DNA of 64,000 nt from Thermoflexaceae bacterium (GCA_015075555.1 JABTUD010000001.1:682001-746000); one strand, 5' to 3'. Positions 1 to 8,644 are shown, counted from the first letter of the stretch. Notes: generated from the sequence alone by a model not told the origin. Numbers and translations are program-made.

Positions 1-494
1 GTACGGTCGGCGCCGATGATCAGGAGCCGGCGTGAGGCAGAAGCGCCCCAGGGCAGTCTCGTGAGGAGACGCGAGCGCATCTTGACCATGGCCATGCCCG
101 GGAACACGAGGGCGCCCGCCATCAGCACCACCGAGCGGGGGAGGTCGCGGTCCTGGACGAAGAAGTTGGCCGCGAACACGAGCAGTGTCACAAGGAGGAC
201 GGGGCGGAAGAGCGCGAGGATATCGCCGATGCTGCCGTAGGCCCAGACGGTGCGGTAGACGCCAAAGAGCATGTTCGCGATGACGTAGGCGAGGGCCACA
301 AGCGGGAAGACTCGGGCGGCAAAGAGGGCGTTCTCGCGGGGAACGCTGCCATCGAAGCGCAGGAGTAAGGCGGCCGCGTAGGCGGCAGCGACAATGAGCA
401 CGTCGAGGATGATCGCGGCAGTGATGTGGAGCGGGTCCCCGGCCAACGACCGGCGGATGGCATTACGTTTCGTAGTCGGGGGCGAGGGATGCAT
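1..494 (-). CDS. CapD/FlaA1-like polysaccharide biosynthesis protein, N-terminal part
   Basis: This is the first ~164 residues of a protein whose C-terminus lies outside the window. It starts at ATG 494, sharing one base with the stop of the upstream sugar transferase gene (TGATG). Four hydrophobic segments (about residues 26-44, 62-80, 95-110 and 122-138) carry the motifs ALLLRFDG and LFGVYRTVWAYGS, typical of membrane-anchored nucleotide-sugar dehydratase/epimerases of the CapD/WbpM/FlaA1 group. The last visible residues (RRLLIIGAD) look like the start of a Rossmann fold. The family modifies UDP-sugars for surface polysaccharide. The pairing with a phosphoglycosyl transferase supports a role in exopolysaccharide or O-antigen assembly. 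Substrate cannot be judged from this fragment. Confidence 0.8.
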   Translation of the reverse strand, partial: MHPSPPTTKRNAIRRSLAGDPLHITAAIILDVLIVAAAYAAALLLRFDGSVPRENALFAARVFPLVALAYVIANMLFGVYRTVWAYGSIGDILALFRPVLLVTLLVFAANFFVQDRDLPRSVVLMAGALVFPGMAMVKMRSRLLTRLPWGASASRRLLIIGADR

Positions 495-1087
495 CAGCGG
501 GCCCCTTTGCCTGTGAGAGCGTTGAAGAAGGTCCGCCAGAGGATGTGGATGTCGGTCATGACCGAATGCTGGTCCACGTAGGCGAGATCGTAGGTAACGA
601 TTTCGTCATAGGTCAAATCGGAGCGGCCGCTGACCTGGGCGAGGCCAGTGATCCCCGGCAGTACGTCGTGGCGGCGGTGATAGGGCAGCGGGTACTGGGC
701 CACGATTTCGGGGAGCTCGGGCCGCGGGCCAACGAGGCTCATCTGGCCGACGAGGACGTTGAGGAGGTTGGGGAGTTCATCGAGCGATGTCCGGCGGGCG
801 AACGATCCGAGGCGGGTTATGCGCGGTTCGCTTGCGCCGGGCGGGCTGAAGACGAAGGTGGTCCAGTCGTCGACGATGTGGGGTTGCAGTTCGCCGGGGC
901 GCGGATGCCGCATGGTGCGGAGCTTGAACATCGTGAAGGTCGTGCCCCGCAACCCTACCCGCCGCTGGAGGAAGAAGGGGTTTCCGCGCAGCTCGATGGC
1001 GAGCGCGAGGGCGAGGATGGCGAGAATCGGCAGGACCAGCGGCGCCCCCAGGATGGTCAGCACGATGTCGAAGATGCGCTTGGCCAT
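494..1087 (-). CDS. Membrane-associated sugar (phosphoglycosyl) transferase
   Basis: A 197-residue enzyme of the bacterial sugar transferase (monotopic phosphoglycosyl transferase) family, which moves a sugar-phosphate from a UDP-sugar to a polyprenyl phosphate to start glycan assembly. Visible: KRIFDI at residues 3-8, one re-entrant hydrophobic helix (about 8-32), QRRVG at 41-45, FKLRTM at 54-59, the catalytic Asp-Glu pair in SLDELPN (D103, E104), VGPRPELP at 119-126 and PGITGLAQVSGR at 144-155. The length fits the short PglC-like class rather than the large WbaP/WcaJ class with extra N-terminal helices. It is the first visible gene of the cluster and runs straight into the CapD-like gene. 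Confidence 0.92.
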   Translation of the reverse strand: MAKRIFDIVLTILGAPLVLPILAILALALAIELRGNPFFLQRRVGLRGTTFTMFKLRTMRHPRPGELQPHIVDDWTTFVFSPPGASEPRITRLGSFARRTSLDELPNLLNVLVGQMSLVGPRPELPEIVAQYPLPYHRRHDVLPGITGLAQVSGRSDLTYDEIVTYDLAYVDQHSVMTDIHILWRTFFNALTGKGAR

Positions 1088-1160
1088 CAGGTGAAAGGGT
1101 AGGTGAGCAGCAGCCTAGACGCGACGAGCCGCGGAGTTCTCGAAACTGTCCGAACGTAGA

Positions 1161-1184
1161 GGGGGCAGGCGAATGCCTGCCCCC
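1161..1184 (-). terminator. Hairpin terminator after livK
   Basis: A perfect 10-bp stem (GGGGGCAGGC / GCCTGCCCCC) with a GAAT loop lies 24 bases beyond the livK stop codon. Only a weak T-run follows on the minus strand, so it may act as a rho-assisted or stabilising hairpin. It separates the liv operon from the polysaccharide genes. Confidence 0.65.
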
Positions 1185-1207
1185 ACGTGGTTCAGCGCAG
1201 CGCGGGG

Positions 1208-2539
1208 CTACCGCTTCGTCGTCTCGGAATCGACGATCTTTGTGGGATCGTAGTCGAATTTCCCCTTTGCCTGGTTCCAAACCTGGATGAACATCGCCTC
1301 GATAGGCCTGTGGTCATCCTTGGTGATGATCGTGGGCTTGTAGAGCAACGAGCTCGTCCAGTCGCCCTGGAAGGCGACATTTTCCATCGCGTAGATGAGG
1401 GACGAGCGGTTGAGGTTCTTGCCCGTGATGGTGAGCAGGCGCTCCAGGTGCTCGGCGAAGACCCACGCAACGATGTGGAAGGCCGTGGGGTTCGCCACGC
1501 CGTGGTCCTTGTAGAACTTCACGACCTTCTGGACGTCAGGGTCAGGGTCCGTTGGGTCGGGTCCGTAACCGGCGGTGATAACGCCATCCATGGCGCCTTC
1601 GGCCAGCTTGGCAGTCGACCCCGAAGCTGTCACAGAAGACGAGTACCAGATGACCGTCTTGCCCTGCGCCTTCACGCTCTTGAGCACGCCGGCAAACTGG
1701 GCGGGGGTGGCGTAGGTGGCGATCACCTCGGCGCCGGCGTTGATGAGCTTCAGGGCCTGGCTGGTGATGTCGGCAGCATTGGCTTCGTAGGTTTCCTCGC
1801 CAACGAGGGTGAGGGCGGTGCCAACGCCTTTCTTCAGGCCTTCGCGGCCATCCTTCCCGAAGTCGTCGTTCTGGTAGAGGATGCCGTACTTCTTCCCCTT
1901 CTGCTTGGCGGCCATCTCCTTGCCGAGGACGGTGCCCTCGGTCACATAGTCCGGTTGAATGCCGATGATGGTGGGGCCGCTGGTGGCCCACTTGCTCGCG
2001 CCGGAAGCGATGAAGAGGCTGGGCACGCCCTGCGCCTTCACGTACTCAAGGACGGCCGAACCGGTAGGAGTCCCGAGGCCGTTGAAGAGCATGAAGACCT
2101 GGTCCTGTTCGACCAGCTTCTTCACGACGTTCACCGTGTTCGAGGGGTTGTAGCCGTCATCCTCGACGATGAACTTGATCTGCCTTCCGGCAATGCCGCC
2201 CTTCTTGTTCACTTCGTCGAAGTACATGTTCCAGGCGAGCTGGATGTCGTTGTAGACGGCGGCCGGACCGGTCTTGGCGTAGTACGAGCCGATCTTGACT
2301 TCCTTGTCGGTGACGCCCGTGGTGTCGCCCTTGATGTTGGCGAGCTCGTCGGCCGGGCTCTTTGTGGCGGCTTTGGTCGGCGAGCCGCCAGCCGAGGTGG
2401 CAGCGGTTGTCGCAGTCGTGGCGGGCGTTTCACCGCCGTCGTCATCGTCATCGTCATCGCCGCAGGCAATGGCGAGGACGGGCAGGATCGTGATGATGGC
2501 GAAGAGCGCCAGCATCCACGTCTTACGGTGCCAGGTCAT
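1208..2539 (-). CDS. livK: Branched-chain amino acid ABC transporter, substrate-binding lipoprotein
   Basis: A 443-residue periplasmic-binding-type lipoprotein. The signal peptide ends in a lipobox, LAIAC, with the lipidated Cys at residue 26, followed by seven Asp and a Thr/Ala-rich linker that would hold the domain off the membrane. From about residue 80 (KEVKIGSYYAKTG) the sequence follows the type I periplasmic-binding fold of LivJ/LivK/amide-binding proteins. A good Shine-Dalgarno (AGGAGGGA) precedes ATG 2539. It is last in the liv operon and preceded by a 289-bp gap, so it may be made at a different level from the membrane subunits. The family also binds amides, urea and aromatic acids, so the exact ligand is open. 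Confidence 0.9.
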   Translation of the reverse strand: MTWHRKTWMLALFAIITILPVLAIACGDDDDDDDGGETPATTATTAATSAGGSPTKAATKSPADELANIKGDTTGVTDKEVKIGSYYAKTGPAAVYNDIQLAWNMYFDEVNKKGGIAGRQIKFIVEDDGYNPSNTVNVVKKLVEQDQVFMLFNGLGTPTGSAVLEYVKAQGVPSLFIASGASKWATSGPTIIGIQPDYVTEGTVLGKEMAAKQKGKKYGILYQNDDFGKDGREGLKKGVGTALTLVGEETYEANAADITSQALKLINAGAEVIATYATPAQFAGVLKSVKAQGKTVIWYSSSVTASGSTAKLAEGAMDGVITAGYGPDPTDPDPDVQKVVKFYKDHGVANPTAFHIVAWVFAEHLERLLTITGKNLNRSSLIYAMENVAFQGDWTSSLLYKPTIITKDDHRPIEAMFIQVWNQAKGKFDYDPTKIVDSETTKR

Positions 2540-2571
2540 ATTGTGGGTATCCCTCCTGTGGTATGAACAAA

Positions 2572-2589
2572 CCCCGGCCGGGGCCGGGG
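2572..2589 (-). promoter_or_regulatory. GC hairpin in the livK leader
   Basis: Within the 289-bp gap between livM and livK, a CCCCGG...CCGGGG stem sits about 14 bases upstream of the livK Shine-Dalgarno and is followed on the minus strand by TTTGTT. It could be an intercistronic terminator/attenuator or an mRNA-stability hairpin. Nothing else recognisable lies in the gap (2540-2828). Confidence 0.3.
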
Positions 2590-2828
2590 GAAGTTCCAGT
2601 TCGGCGGGAAGCTCCCAGCAGTCCCCCCTGCTAATTCCTTACGGTGAGAAGGGCGCGAGCGATTCACTCCAGGGGCGCTTTTCCTGGAATCGCCGCGCCG
2701 GCGGCAGGCAGCGCGGGATGCTGCTGCGGCACGGCGTCTTCGAACGGGGGTGCGGTCAACCCTGGGCCGCGGCGGCGCGGGGATTTGCGGCAGCACCGTG
2801 GGAGCTTCCACGGGGCGGCCACGTGCGA

Positions 2829-4325
2829 TCACCGGGCGTCGGCCGGCGCCGGCGCGGGCTGGCGGCGGCGTCCGATGCCTGCCAGGGAGCGCAGCCACAT
2901 GTAGACGCCCGCCCACACGTCCTGCGGCGCGACCACGAGGAGTCCGGCCGCGAACACACCCCAGACGGGGCCGTACCAGGCGCCGATGCCGAGGATGACG
3001 GCCACACCCAGCGCGATGGCAACCCAGTAAGCAATGGGCCGGGAGAGCGTCCAGTCCTTCGCCTCCCGGGTCATCGTTCGCCAGGAGAAGCTGTTGATGC
3101 GCACAAGGGAGCCCCAGACGCCCTGGGGCATGCGGGTCATGACGACGATCAGCATCAGGCCGGTAAGGGCGCCCTGGAGTTTGTCGAAGTCAGTGTCGGT
3201 GCGAGCGATCTTCTTGATCACCTCGGGGCCCCACTTGTAGCCGAATGCGCCCACCATGGCTCCCCCGGGCGCGGCCAGGCCGCCAATCACGAGGTAGGCG
3301 ATGGGATTGATGGAGAGGTTGAACAGGTCGAACGATTCGGGGGCAACGAAGGCGACTGTCATGTAGAGGAGCGCCCCGGCTATGCCGGCATAGAGGGCGC
3401 TGATGCCGAAGGCGGTCACCTTGTAGAGCGCGGTGTTGATACCCATCGAGGTGGCAGCCACCTCCGCATCGCGCACGGCGATGAACGCGCGCCCGAAGCG
3501 GCTTCGCTGCAGGTTCCAGGCGGCGAATGTGCCGACGGCAGCCACACCGAAGCAAAGGAAGTACAGGTAAGCAGACTGGGCGAACTTCTGGCGCTCCCGG
3601 AGCTGGACCTCTTCGGGGGCGAACTTCTTTTGCTCGGGGATCTTGGCGATGCTTTCGTTTTCAAGGAAGTCGCCGATGAACCCGGGCGGCTGCGGCTGCT
3701 TGGTGAGGCGCAGGCCCTGGACGCCGCCGGTGTAGTCCTGAACATCATCGAGCTTCAGGATGAGCGGGAAGACGAGGGCGGCGGCAACGGTGGCGATGGC
3801 GAGATACGGCCCCGCCAGCCGCAGGGCGGGGATGCCGAGCGCAAACCCGAAGACGAAGGTGATGGCCACCGCCACGAGCATGGCGGGGAGCAAAGGCCAG
3901 TCCCAATGGTCGACAAGGATGGCGACCGCGTACGCGGAGAGGCCGACAAGGGCGCCGTGCCCGAGCGACATCTGCCCGGTGAGCCCGGTCACGACGTTGA
4001 GGCCATGAAGGAGGAGCGAGAAGACGAGCACCTCGGTCATGACGGCGATCTGGAAAGTGTTGAGGGCGAGCCATGGGGCCATCCCCAGGAGAATGGCGAA
4101 GACCAGCAGCCACCAGCGCATGTCGTTCAGGGCGATACGGACGGCCACACCGAGGACCCAGGCAACGGCGACCACGATGAATGTGGAGAGACCAAGGAAG
4201 ACGTCGTTGCCGGTTCCGCCATACAGGTACCAGGTAAAGAACAGCAGCGCTGCCAGCACAACCGCCTCGGCCGGCGAAGGAATGAATCGCTCTGCACCCT
4301 GCCGGTAGTTGCCCGTCATCTTCAT
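2829..4325 (-). CDS. livM: Branched-chain amino acid ABC permease LivM, extended
   Basis: A 498-residue inner-membrane permease. The LivM core carries GLTGQMSLGHG at about 114-124 and VLVIGG-like motifs further on. The start at ATG 4325 is 2 bp after livH stops. It is longer than the usual LivM (roughly 320-420 residues): about 85 extra N-terminal residues with two more hydrophobic segments, and about 90 extra C-terminal residues, again with two hydrophobic segments, ending in a Pro/Ala/Arg tail. A charged Lys/Glu/Gln loop of about 30 residues also interrupts the middle of the core. It pairs with LivH to form the translocation pore for leucine, isoleucine, valine or related substrates. Confidence 0.9.
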   Translation of the reverse strand: MKMTGNYRQGAERFIPSPAEAVVLAALLFFTWYLYGGTGNDVFLGLSTFIVVAVAWVLGVAVRIALNDMRWWLLVFAILLGMAPWLALNTFQIAVMTEVLVFSLLLHGLNVVTGLTGQMSLGHGALVGLSAYAVAILVDHWDWPLLPAMLVAVAITFVFGFALGIPALRLAGPYLAIATVAAALVFPLILKLDDVQDYTGGVQGLRLTKQPQPPGFIGDFLENESIAKIPEQKKFAPEEVQLRERQKFAQSAYLYFLCFGVAAVGTFAAWNLQRSRFGRAFIAVRDAEVAATSMGINTALYKVTAFGISALYAGIAGALLYMTVAFVAPESFDLFNLSINPIAYLVIGGLAAPGGAMVGAFGYKWGPEVIKKIARTDTDFDKLQGALTGLMLIVVMTRMPQGVWGSLVRINSFSWRTMTREAKDWTLSRPIAYWVAIALGVAVILGIGAWYGPVWGVFAAGLLVVAPQDVWAGVYMWLRSLAGIGRRRQPAPAPADAR

Positions 4326-4327
4326 TT

Positions 4328-5320
4328 CTAGACCTTCTTCACTACCGGCGAGCCGAAGATGCCCGTCGGCTTGACCATCAGGATGCCGATGATGAGCCCG
4401 AAGGCGACGATGTCGCTCCATTCGGACCCGATGTACTGGACGACCATGCTCTGGCCAATGCCGACGGCGAGGCCGCCCACGACCGCGCCGAGCGCGCTGT
4501 CCAGGCCTCCGAGAACGGCGGCGGCAAAGGCGTAGAGCAGCACGCCGAGCATCAGGTTGGGCGAGATGCCGGCCACTGATGGGGCGACCAGCATGCCGGC
4601 GAGGCAGCCGATGGCCGCGGCGAGGCTCCACCCTAGGGTGAGCATCCGGCCGGTGTTAATGCCCATCAGCTCGCTTGCCTGCGGGTTGAGGGCGGCGGCT
4701 CGCACGGCGAGCCCCAGCCTGGTGCGCTGGAAGAATACGTAGATGGCGAACATCAGGCCCAGGCCCACGATCAGGGCGAAGAGGCTGTGCTGGCCGAGCT
4801 TGAAGAGCCCGAAGTCAACGGCGTTGCCTTTGAATGGCGCGGGGTAGGTCTGGGGCACGGGCCCGTATCGCCAGTTGGCGATCGAGTTGACGATGGCGAA
4901 GATGCCGAGGGTCACGATCACGGCGTTGAGCAGGTTCTTCCCTTCGCTCGGGCGGATGATGAGCCGTTCAATGAGGCCGCCCATGACAAAGGCGATGGCG
5001 ACGGTCCCGATCACTATCAGGAGGTAGCCGAGCCGGGTGCTGCCGTCGGATTCGGAGCCCAGGAAAAGGGGTACGCCAAAGACCTCAGGCCGCCACGTGA
5101 GAATGTTGATGTGCCTCTCGATGCCGAGGAAAGGAATCCACGAGAAGCTCAACGGCCGCGAGATCGACCAGCCGATGTAGGTGTTGAACATCGCCATCTC
5201 GCCCTGGGCGAAGTTGACGATATCCGTGGCGCGGAAGATGAAGACAAGGGCGAGGGCGAGGAGCGCATAAAGCGCCCCGGTGCTTGCGCCGATTGCGAGT
5301 TGGTCGAAGAACGTTTCCAT
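4328..5320 (-). CDS. livH: Branched-chain amino acid ABC permease LivH
   Basis: A 330-residue polytopic permease with about eight hydrophobic segments. The N-terminal GALYALLALALVFIFRATD and NFAQGEMAMFN motifs and the later GGLDSALGAVVGG are characteristic of LivH. It partners LivM in the membrane and is energised by LivF and LivG. The gene lies 8 bp after livF and 2 bp before livM, so all four are probably one transcript. Confidence 0.93.
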   Translation of the reverse strand: METFFDQLAIGASTGALYALLALALVFIFRATDIVNFAQGEMAMFNTYIGWSISRPLSFSWIPFLGIERHINILTWRPEVFGVPLFLGSESDGSTRLGYLLIVIGTVAIAFVMGGLIERLIIRPSEGKNLLNAVIVTLGIFAIVNSIANWRYGPVPQTYPAPFKGNAVDFGLFKLGQHSLFALIVGLGLMFAIYVFFQRTRLGLAVRAAALNPQASELMGINTGRMLTLGWSLAAAIGCLAGMLVAPSVAGISPNLMLGVLLYAFAAAVLGGLDSALGAVVGGLAVGIGQSMVVQYIGSEWSDIVAFGLIIGILMVKPTGIFGSPVVKKV

Positions 5321-5328
5321 CGTGCTCC

Positions 5329-6036
5329 CTAGTAGCCCAGGTACGACTTGCGCACGGTTTCGTTCCGCGCGAGGTCCGCGGCGGGCTCATTGACCACCAC
5401 GCGGCCCGTTTCGAGGACGTAGCCATAGCTCGCGACGGAGAGGGCGAGCCGGGCATCCTGTTCGATGAGGAGGATCGTGACGCGGTCTTCTTCATTGATG
5501 GCACGGATGATCCCGAAGATATCGCGGACGATCAGGGGCGCCAGCCCGAGGCTGGGCTCGTCGAGCAGGAGGAGCCTGGGGCGCGCCATGAGTGCGCGGC
5601 CAATGGCGAGCATCTGCTGTTCGCCGCCCGAAAGGGTGCCGGCCACCTGGCGGCGCCGCTCGGCCAGCCGCGGGAAGTAGTCGAACACGCGCTGGAGGTC
5701 GGCCTTGATTCCTGCCTTGTCCTTGCGGCTATAGGCGCCGAGGTTGAGGTTCGCCTCCACAGTGAGAGTGGCGAAGATCTGCCGCCCTTCGGGGACGTGG
5801 CAGATGCGCTGGCGGACTATCCAGTCCGCGGGCTTCCCCTGGATGGGCTGCCCTTCAAAAAGGACCGACCCTGCCGCGGGGCGGAGGAGGCCGGAGATGA
5901 CCCGCAGGGTGGTGGACTTTCCCGCTCCGTTCGCGCCCAACACCGTAACGATCTGGCCCTCGGGAACCGTGAGGGATATGTCGTGGAGGGCGATCACCGG
6001 ACCGTACGAAGCGCGTATGTTCCTGACCTCAAGCAT
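5329..6036 (-). CDS. livF: Branched-chain amino acid ABC ATPase LivF
   Basis: A 235-residue ABC ATPase with Walker A GANGAGKS, signature LSGGEQQM, Walker B LLLLDEP and the GLAP motif that marks the LivF subgroup. Two starts are possible. ATG 6036 gives the usual N-terminus MLEVRNI and has GGAGGGG eight bases upstream, so it is preferred. ATG 6051 would add five residues. Either way the gene overlaps the 3' end of livG (by 8 or 23 bp), implying translational coupling. Confidence 0.93.
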   Translation of the reverse strand: MLEVRNIRASYGPVIALHDISLTVPEGQIVTVLGANGAGKSTTLRVISGLLRPAAGSVLFEGQPIQGKPADWIVRQRICHVPEGRQIFATLTVEANLNLGAYSRKDKAGIKADLQRVFDYFPRLAERRRQVAGTLSGGEQQMLAIGRALMARPRLLLLDEPSLGLAPLIVRDIFGIIRAINEEDRVTILLIEQDARLALSVASYGYVLETGRVVVNEPAADLARNETVRKSYLGY

Positions 6037-6826
6037 TCGCGGCCCCTCCATTCATCTCCACCCCGAGGTAGGCCTCGATGACTGCCGGGTCGCTCTGCAC
6101 TTCGGCCGGCGTTCCGCTGGCGATTCGCTTGCCGAAGTCGAGCACGACCACCCTGTCGGAGATGCCCATCACGAGGCTCATGTGGTGCTCCACCAGGAGG
6201 ATGGTCAGATTGAAGCGATCGCGTGTGGCCTTGATCTCTTCGCCGAGCCTGGTGACCTCCTCGTGGTTGAGGCCGCCGGCGGGCTCGTCGAGAAGCAGGA
6301 GCGTGGGCCGCCCGACCAGTGCGCGGGCCGTCTCCACGCGCTTCTGGATGCCGTAGGGCAGCCCGCGGACGATCTTGTCTTTGTGGGGCATCAGGCCCAG
6401 GTAGTCGAGCACCTCGAGCGCGTGTTCGCGCGCACCGCTCTCCTCCCGGGAGACATGGGGCAACCGGAACGATGACGAGACCGGGTCGACGTGCAGCAGG
6501 TGGTGCTGCCCAATCAGCACGTTCTCGAGCACTGTCATGGTGGGGAAGAGCGCGAGGTTCTGGAAGGTGCGCGTGATTCCCCGGGCGGCAATGCCATAGG
6601 CGGGGACAGAGAGCATGTCCTGCCCGTTGAAGGTGATGCTGCCCCGATCCGGCTTGTATAGCCTGGTGATGCAGTTGAACATCGTCGTCTTGCCGGCGCC
6701 GTTGGGGCCAATAAGGCCGACAATGTGCCCCTTCTGCACTTCGAACGACACGTTATCCAGCGCCACAAGGCCACCGAACGATATCGTGATATCGCGGACC
6801 TGAAGCAGAGTGGAAGCTTCGGTCAT
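6029..6826 (-). CDS. livG: Branched-chain amino acid ABC ATPase LivG
   Basis: A 265-residue ABC ATPase and the first gene of the liv operon. Walker A is GPNGAGKT, the signature region reads [15 protein letters not shown], a LivG-style variant of LSGGQ, and Walker [13 protein letters not shown] follows. LivG proteins are longer than LivF between Walker A and the signature, as here. A candidate promoter lies 34-63 bp upstream of the start. Confidence 0.93.
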   Translation of the reverse strand: MTEASTLLQVRDITISFGGLVALDNVSFEVQKGHIVGLIGPNGAGKTTMFNCITRLYKPDRGSITFNGQDMLSVPAYGIAARGITRTFQNLALFPTMTVLENVLIGQHHLLHVDPVSSSFRLPHVSREESGAREHALEVLDYLGLMPHKDKIVRGLPYGIQKRVETARALVGRPTLLLLDEPAGGLNHEEVTRLGEEIKATRDRFNLTILLVEHHMSLVMGISDRVVVLDFGKRIASGTPAEVQSDPAVIEAYLGVEMNGGAANA

Positions 6827-6859
6827 GCCACCCTAGCCCTCCTCGACTGACAAGGGCGC

Positions 6860-6889
6860 ATTCTAGAGATTGTTGCTGAGTTAGCACAA
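6860..6889 (-). promoter_or_regulatory. Candidate promoter of the liv operon
   Basis: On the minus strand, TTGTGC (6889-6884) and TAGAAT (6865-6860) are separated by 18 bp and would start transcription about 27 nt before the livG ATG. The -10 match is good and the -35 is moderate. Confidence 0.4.
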
Positions 6890-6988
6890 GACAACGCGGC
6901 AAAGTCCGACGCGCCACGGTTCGCAGTGTCAATCCCGGCAGCCACGGGGCAGGGCGCGATGGCTCATCGGCGAGCGGGTCACAATTGG

Positions 6989-7025
6989 CGGGGTGATCAG
7001 GTCCAGATACCTGCGAGACAGTCGC
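6989..7025. repeat. Left end of IS481-type element: target duplication plus inverted repeat
   Basis: CGGGG (6989-6993) is repeated exactly at the other end of the element (8278-8282). The next 32 bases, starting TGATCAGG and ending GACAGTCGC, match the inverted right end at 22 of 32 positions with one gap. The inner GACAGT block is identical in both ends. Confidence 0.82.
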
Positions 7026-7072
7026 GAAGCGGCTGGCAAGCAGGAAGGGGAGCAGGCATAGGAGGGGCGGGT

Positions 7073-7088
7073 AATTGTATAGACAATT
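7073..7088. repeat. Palindrome in the IS leader
   Basis: AATTGT-ATAG-ACAATT, 6-bp perfect arms, lies in the non-coding left part of the insertion sequence, about 125 bp before the transposase start. It could be a transposase or host factor site, or a hairpin that limits read-in translation from outside. It is markedly A+T-rich compared with its surroundings. Confidence 0.4.
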
Positions 7089-7212
7089 GCCGACGGGATT
7101 GCACCCCTCCATGTTCGAATGGGCGATACCGTGCGGGGATGTGGGGAAAGGGGAGTCTCCCAGTAGGATCGGGGTGGCACTCAACCCACTCCGCCAAGCA
7201 AGGAGACCTCCC

Positions 7213-8268
7213 ATGCCCGAGTCTAGCAGCCCCCACGCTGTCTCTGCCTGCCCGGAGGGCGCGATGCGCATCGTAAGCGGTGTCACCGGGCCCATGCTCA
7301 AGCTCGCAAGGAAGGAGCTGGTACAGCTCTCCCCGAAGGCGAGGCAACGGCTGAAGTGGATAGAGTGGCACCTGGAGCATGACCAGAATGTGTGCCTGAC
7401 CGCCCGGCACTTCGCCATCAGCCGGGAGACTTTCTACCGCTGGTGGCGCCGGTACGACCCCAGGAACCTGGCCACACTGGAGGACCGGCCGAGCAGGCCC
7501 AGGCGCCGGCGCCGGCCGACCTGGACCACCGCCCAGGTGCTCGCAGTGAAGGCGTTGCGGGAACGGTTCCCGCGCTGGGGGAAGCTGAAGCTGGCGGTGC
7601 TCCTCCTGCGCCAGGGGTTCGCCCTCTCCGCCTCGATGGTGGGCCGCATCCTGCGTTACCTCAAAGCGCACGGCCAGCTCAAGGAACCGCCGCTCAACCG
7701 TACCCCGGCCCAGCGGCGGCGCTGGCAGCGCCCCTATGCCACCCGCAAGCCGAAGGAGTACCTCGCCCTCCACCCGGGGGACCTGGTACAAGTCGACACC
7801 CTCGACCTGCGTGATGGCCGCCGGGTCCTCAAGCAGTTCACCGCCATCGATGTCGCCAGCCGCTGCGCGGTGGTCACCGTCGCCTCCAACGCCACCGCCT
7901 CCCTCGCCGTACGCCTCCTCGATGCCCTCGACCGGCTCCCCTTCGCTGTCAGGGCTATCCAGGTCGATGGAGGCTCGGAGTTCATGGCCGCCTTCGAGGC
8001 TGCCTGCCAGGCTCGCGGCATACTCCTCTTCGTCCTTCCGCCCCACAGCCCCAAGCTCAATGGCCGCGTCGAACGCCTCAATCGCACCGCCCGCGAGGAG
8101 TGTTACGACCTCACCCTCGAAGACTTCACCGTCTCCGCCCTCTCCCGCGCTGCCCGCCGCTGGGAACACACCTACAACCACATCCGCCCTCACCAGGCCC
8201 TCGGCATGCTCACCCCAGCCCAGTTCCTGGCCCAATCCCACAAGGAGCAACTGTCACGGACGTCTTGA
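7213..8268 (+). CDS. IS481-family transposase (DDE integrase)
   Basis: A 351-residue transposase. ATG 7213 is chosen because AAGGAG lies seven bases upstream; longer in-frame starts would extend toward the left repeat. The N-terminal third holds helix-turn-helix segments (TARHFAISRETFYRWWRRY and a second around WGKLKLAVLLL). The rve-type catalytic core shows the DDE residues in the contexts LVQVDTLD, AIQVDGGSEF and GRVERLNRTAREE. The downstream YNHIRPHQALG is the usual IS481/IS3 OrfB C-terminal motif. No frameshift or stop is seen, so it is likely functional. Confidence 0.93.
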   Translation: MPESSSPHAVSACPEGAMRIVSGVTGPMLKLARKELVQLSPKARQRLKWIEWHLEHDQNVCLTARHFAISRETFYRWWRRYDPRNLATLEDRPSRPRRRRRPTWTTAQVLAVKALRERFPRWGKLKLAVLLLRQGFALSASMVGRILRYLKAHGQLKEPPLNRTPAQRRRWQRPYATRKPKEYLALHPGDLVQVDTLDLRDGRRVLKQFTAIDVASRCAVVTVASNATASLAVRLLDALDRLPFAVRAIQVDGGSEFMAAFEAACQARGILLFVLPPHSPKLNGRVERLNRTAREECYDLTLEDFTVSALSRAARRWEHTYNHIRPHQALGMLTPAQFLAQSHKEQLSRTS

Positions 8269-8282
8269 ACCAGTACACGGGG
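8247..8282. repeat. Right end of IS481-type element: inverted repeat plus target duplication
   Basis: Read inward from 8277 the sequence begins TGTACTGG and reaches the GACAGT block shared with the left end. It is followed outside by CGGGG (8278-8282), matching 6989-6993. The transposase stop overlaps the repeat. Confidence 0.82.
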
Positions 8283-8340
8283 TGTACGGACGCCAGGCGC
8301 GTATGTACGATGGAACCATTCGTAATCGGGGAGGGATCCA

Positions 8341-8603
8341 TGCCTCGTCCCGCTTTCCTTGCAGCGCTGTCGCTGCCTTTCGTGGTTGCCATCATTCCCG
8401 CAGCGAGCATTCTCGTAGCCAATCCCACGCCGGCAGGCGAGGAGGCCTACGCGATGGATTCGGCGGTGCCGGCAGGGGCAATCGTGCAGCTTGCCAGCAT
8501 GCCCGCCATCCCGGACCCGGCAGCGGTGCAGCTGGCTTACGGGATTCAGCAGGGATTCCCCGTTTCCTGTGATGAGACATCGGCCCCAACTATCGAAGGA
8601 TAG
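8341..8603 (+). CDS. Small exported protein of unknown function
   Basis: An 87-residue product with a good Shine-Dalgarno (GGGGAGGGA) before ATG 8341. The N-terminus is a plausible Sec signal peptide: one early Arg, a hydrophobic core of about residues 5-26 and a possible cleavage near ANPTPA or EAYA. The mature part is about 50 residues, Ala/Pro-rich, with a single Cys and an acidic end. It resembles no family I know. It lies just downstream of the insertion sequence and upstream of the 2-oxoacid dehydrogenase genes. It could be a random ORF, but start, ribosome site and signal-like N-terminus agree. Confidence 0.5.
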
Positions 8604-8644
8604 TCAGCACCAGAGGCTGTGTTAGCATGCGCCGGGAGGACCCG

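Larger units (their letters stand above)
6994..8277 (+). mobile_element. IS481-family insertion sequence, complete
   Basis: A 1284-bp element bounded by imperfect inverted repeats (6994-7025 and 8247-8277) and flanked by a 5-bp direct repeat CGGGG. It holds one DDE transposase whose stop codon lies 9 bp inside the right end, as usual for IS481. The left 219 bp are non-coding and include a palindrome. Intact ends, an intact transposase and an exact target duplication suggest a fairly recent, possibly still mobile insertion. It landed in the intergenic space between livG and the gene at 8341 and interrupts no gene that can be seen. Confidence 0.88.

Noticed and set aside
1187..2566. A long plus-strand open frame antisense to livK (459 codons)
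   Set aside because: It mirrors the minus-strand livK codons, has no family motifs and no ribosome site; such shadows are common in G+C-rich DNA.
2295..4331. A 678-codon plus-strand frame opposite livM
   Set aside because: It is a compositional shadow of livM. The product is Gly/Arg/Glu/His-rich without domains, while livM has clear permease motifs.
8273..8287. GTACAC-GGG-GTGTAC palindrome taken as a terminator for the transposase
   Set aside because: It straddles the right end of the insertion sequence and its target duplication and has no T-run, so it is probably created by the junction.
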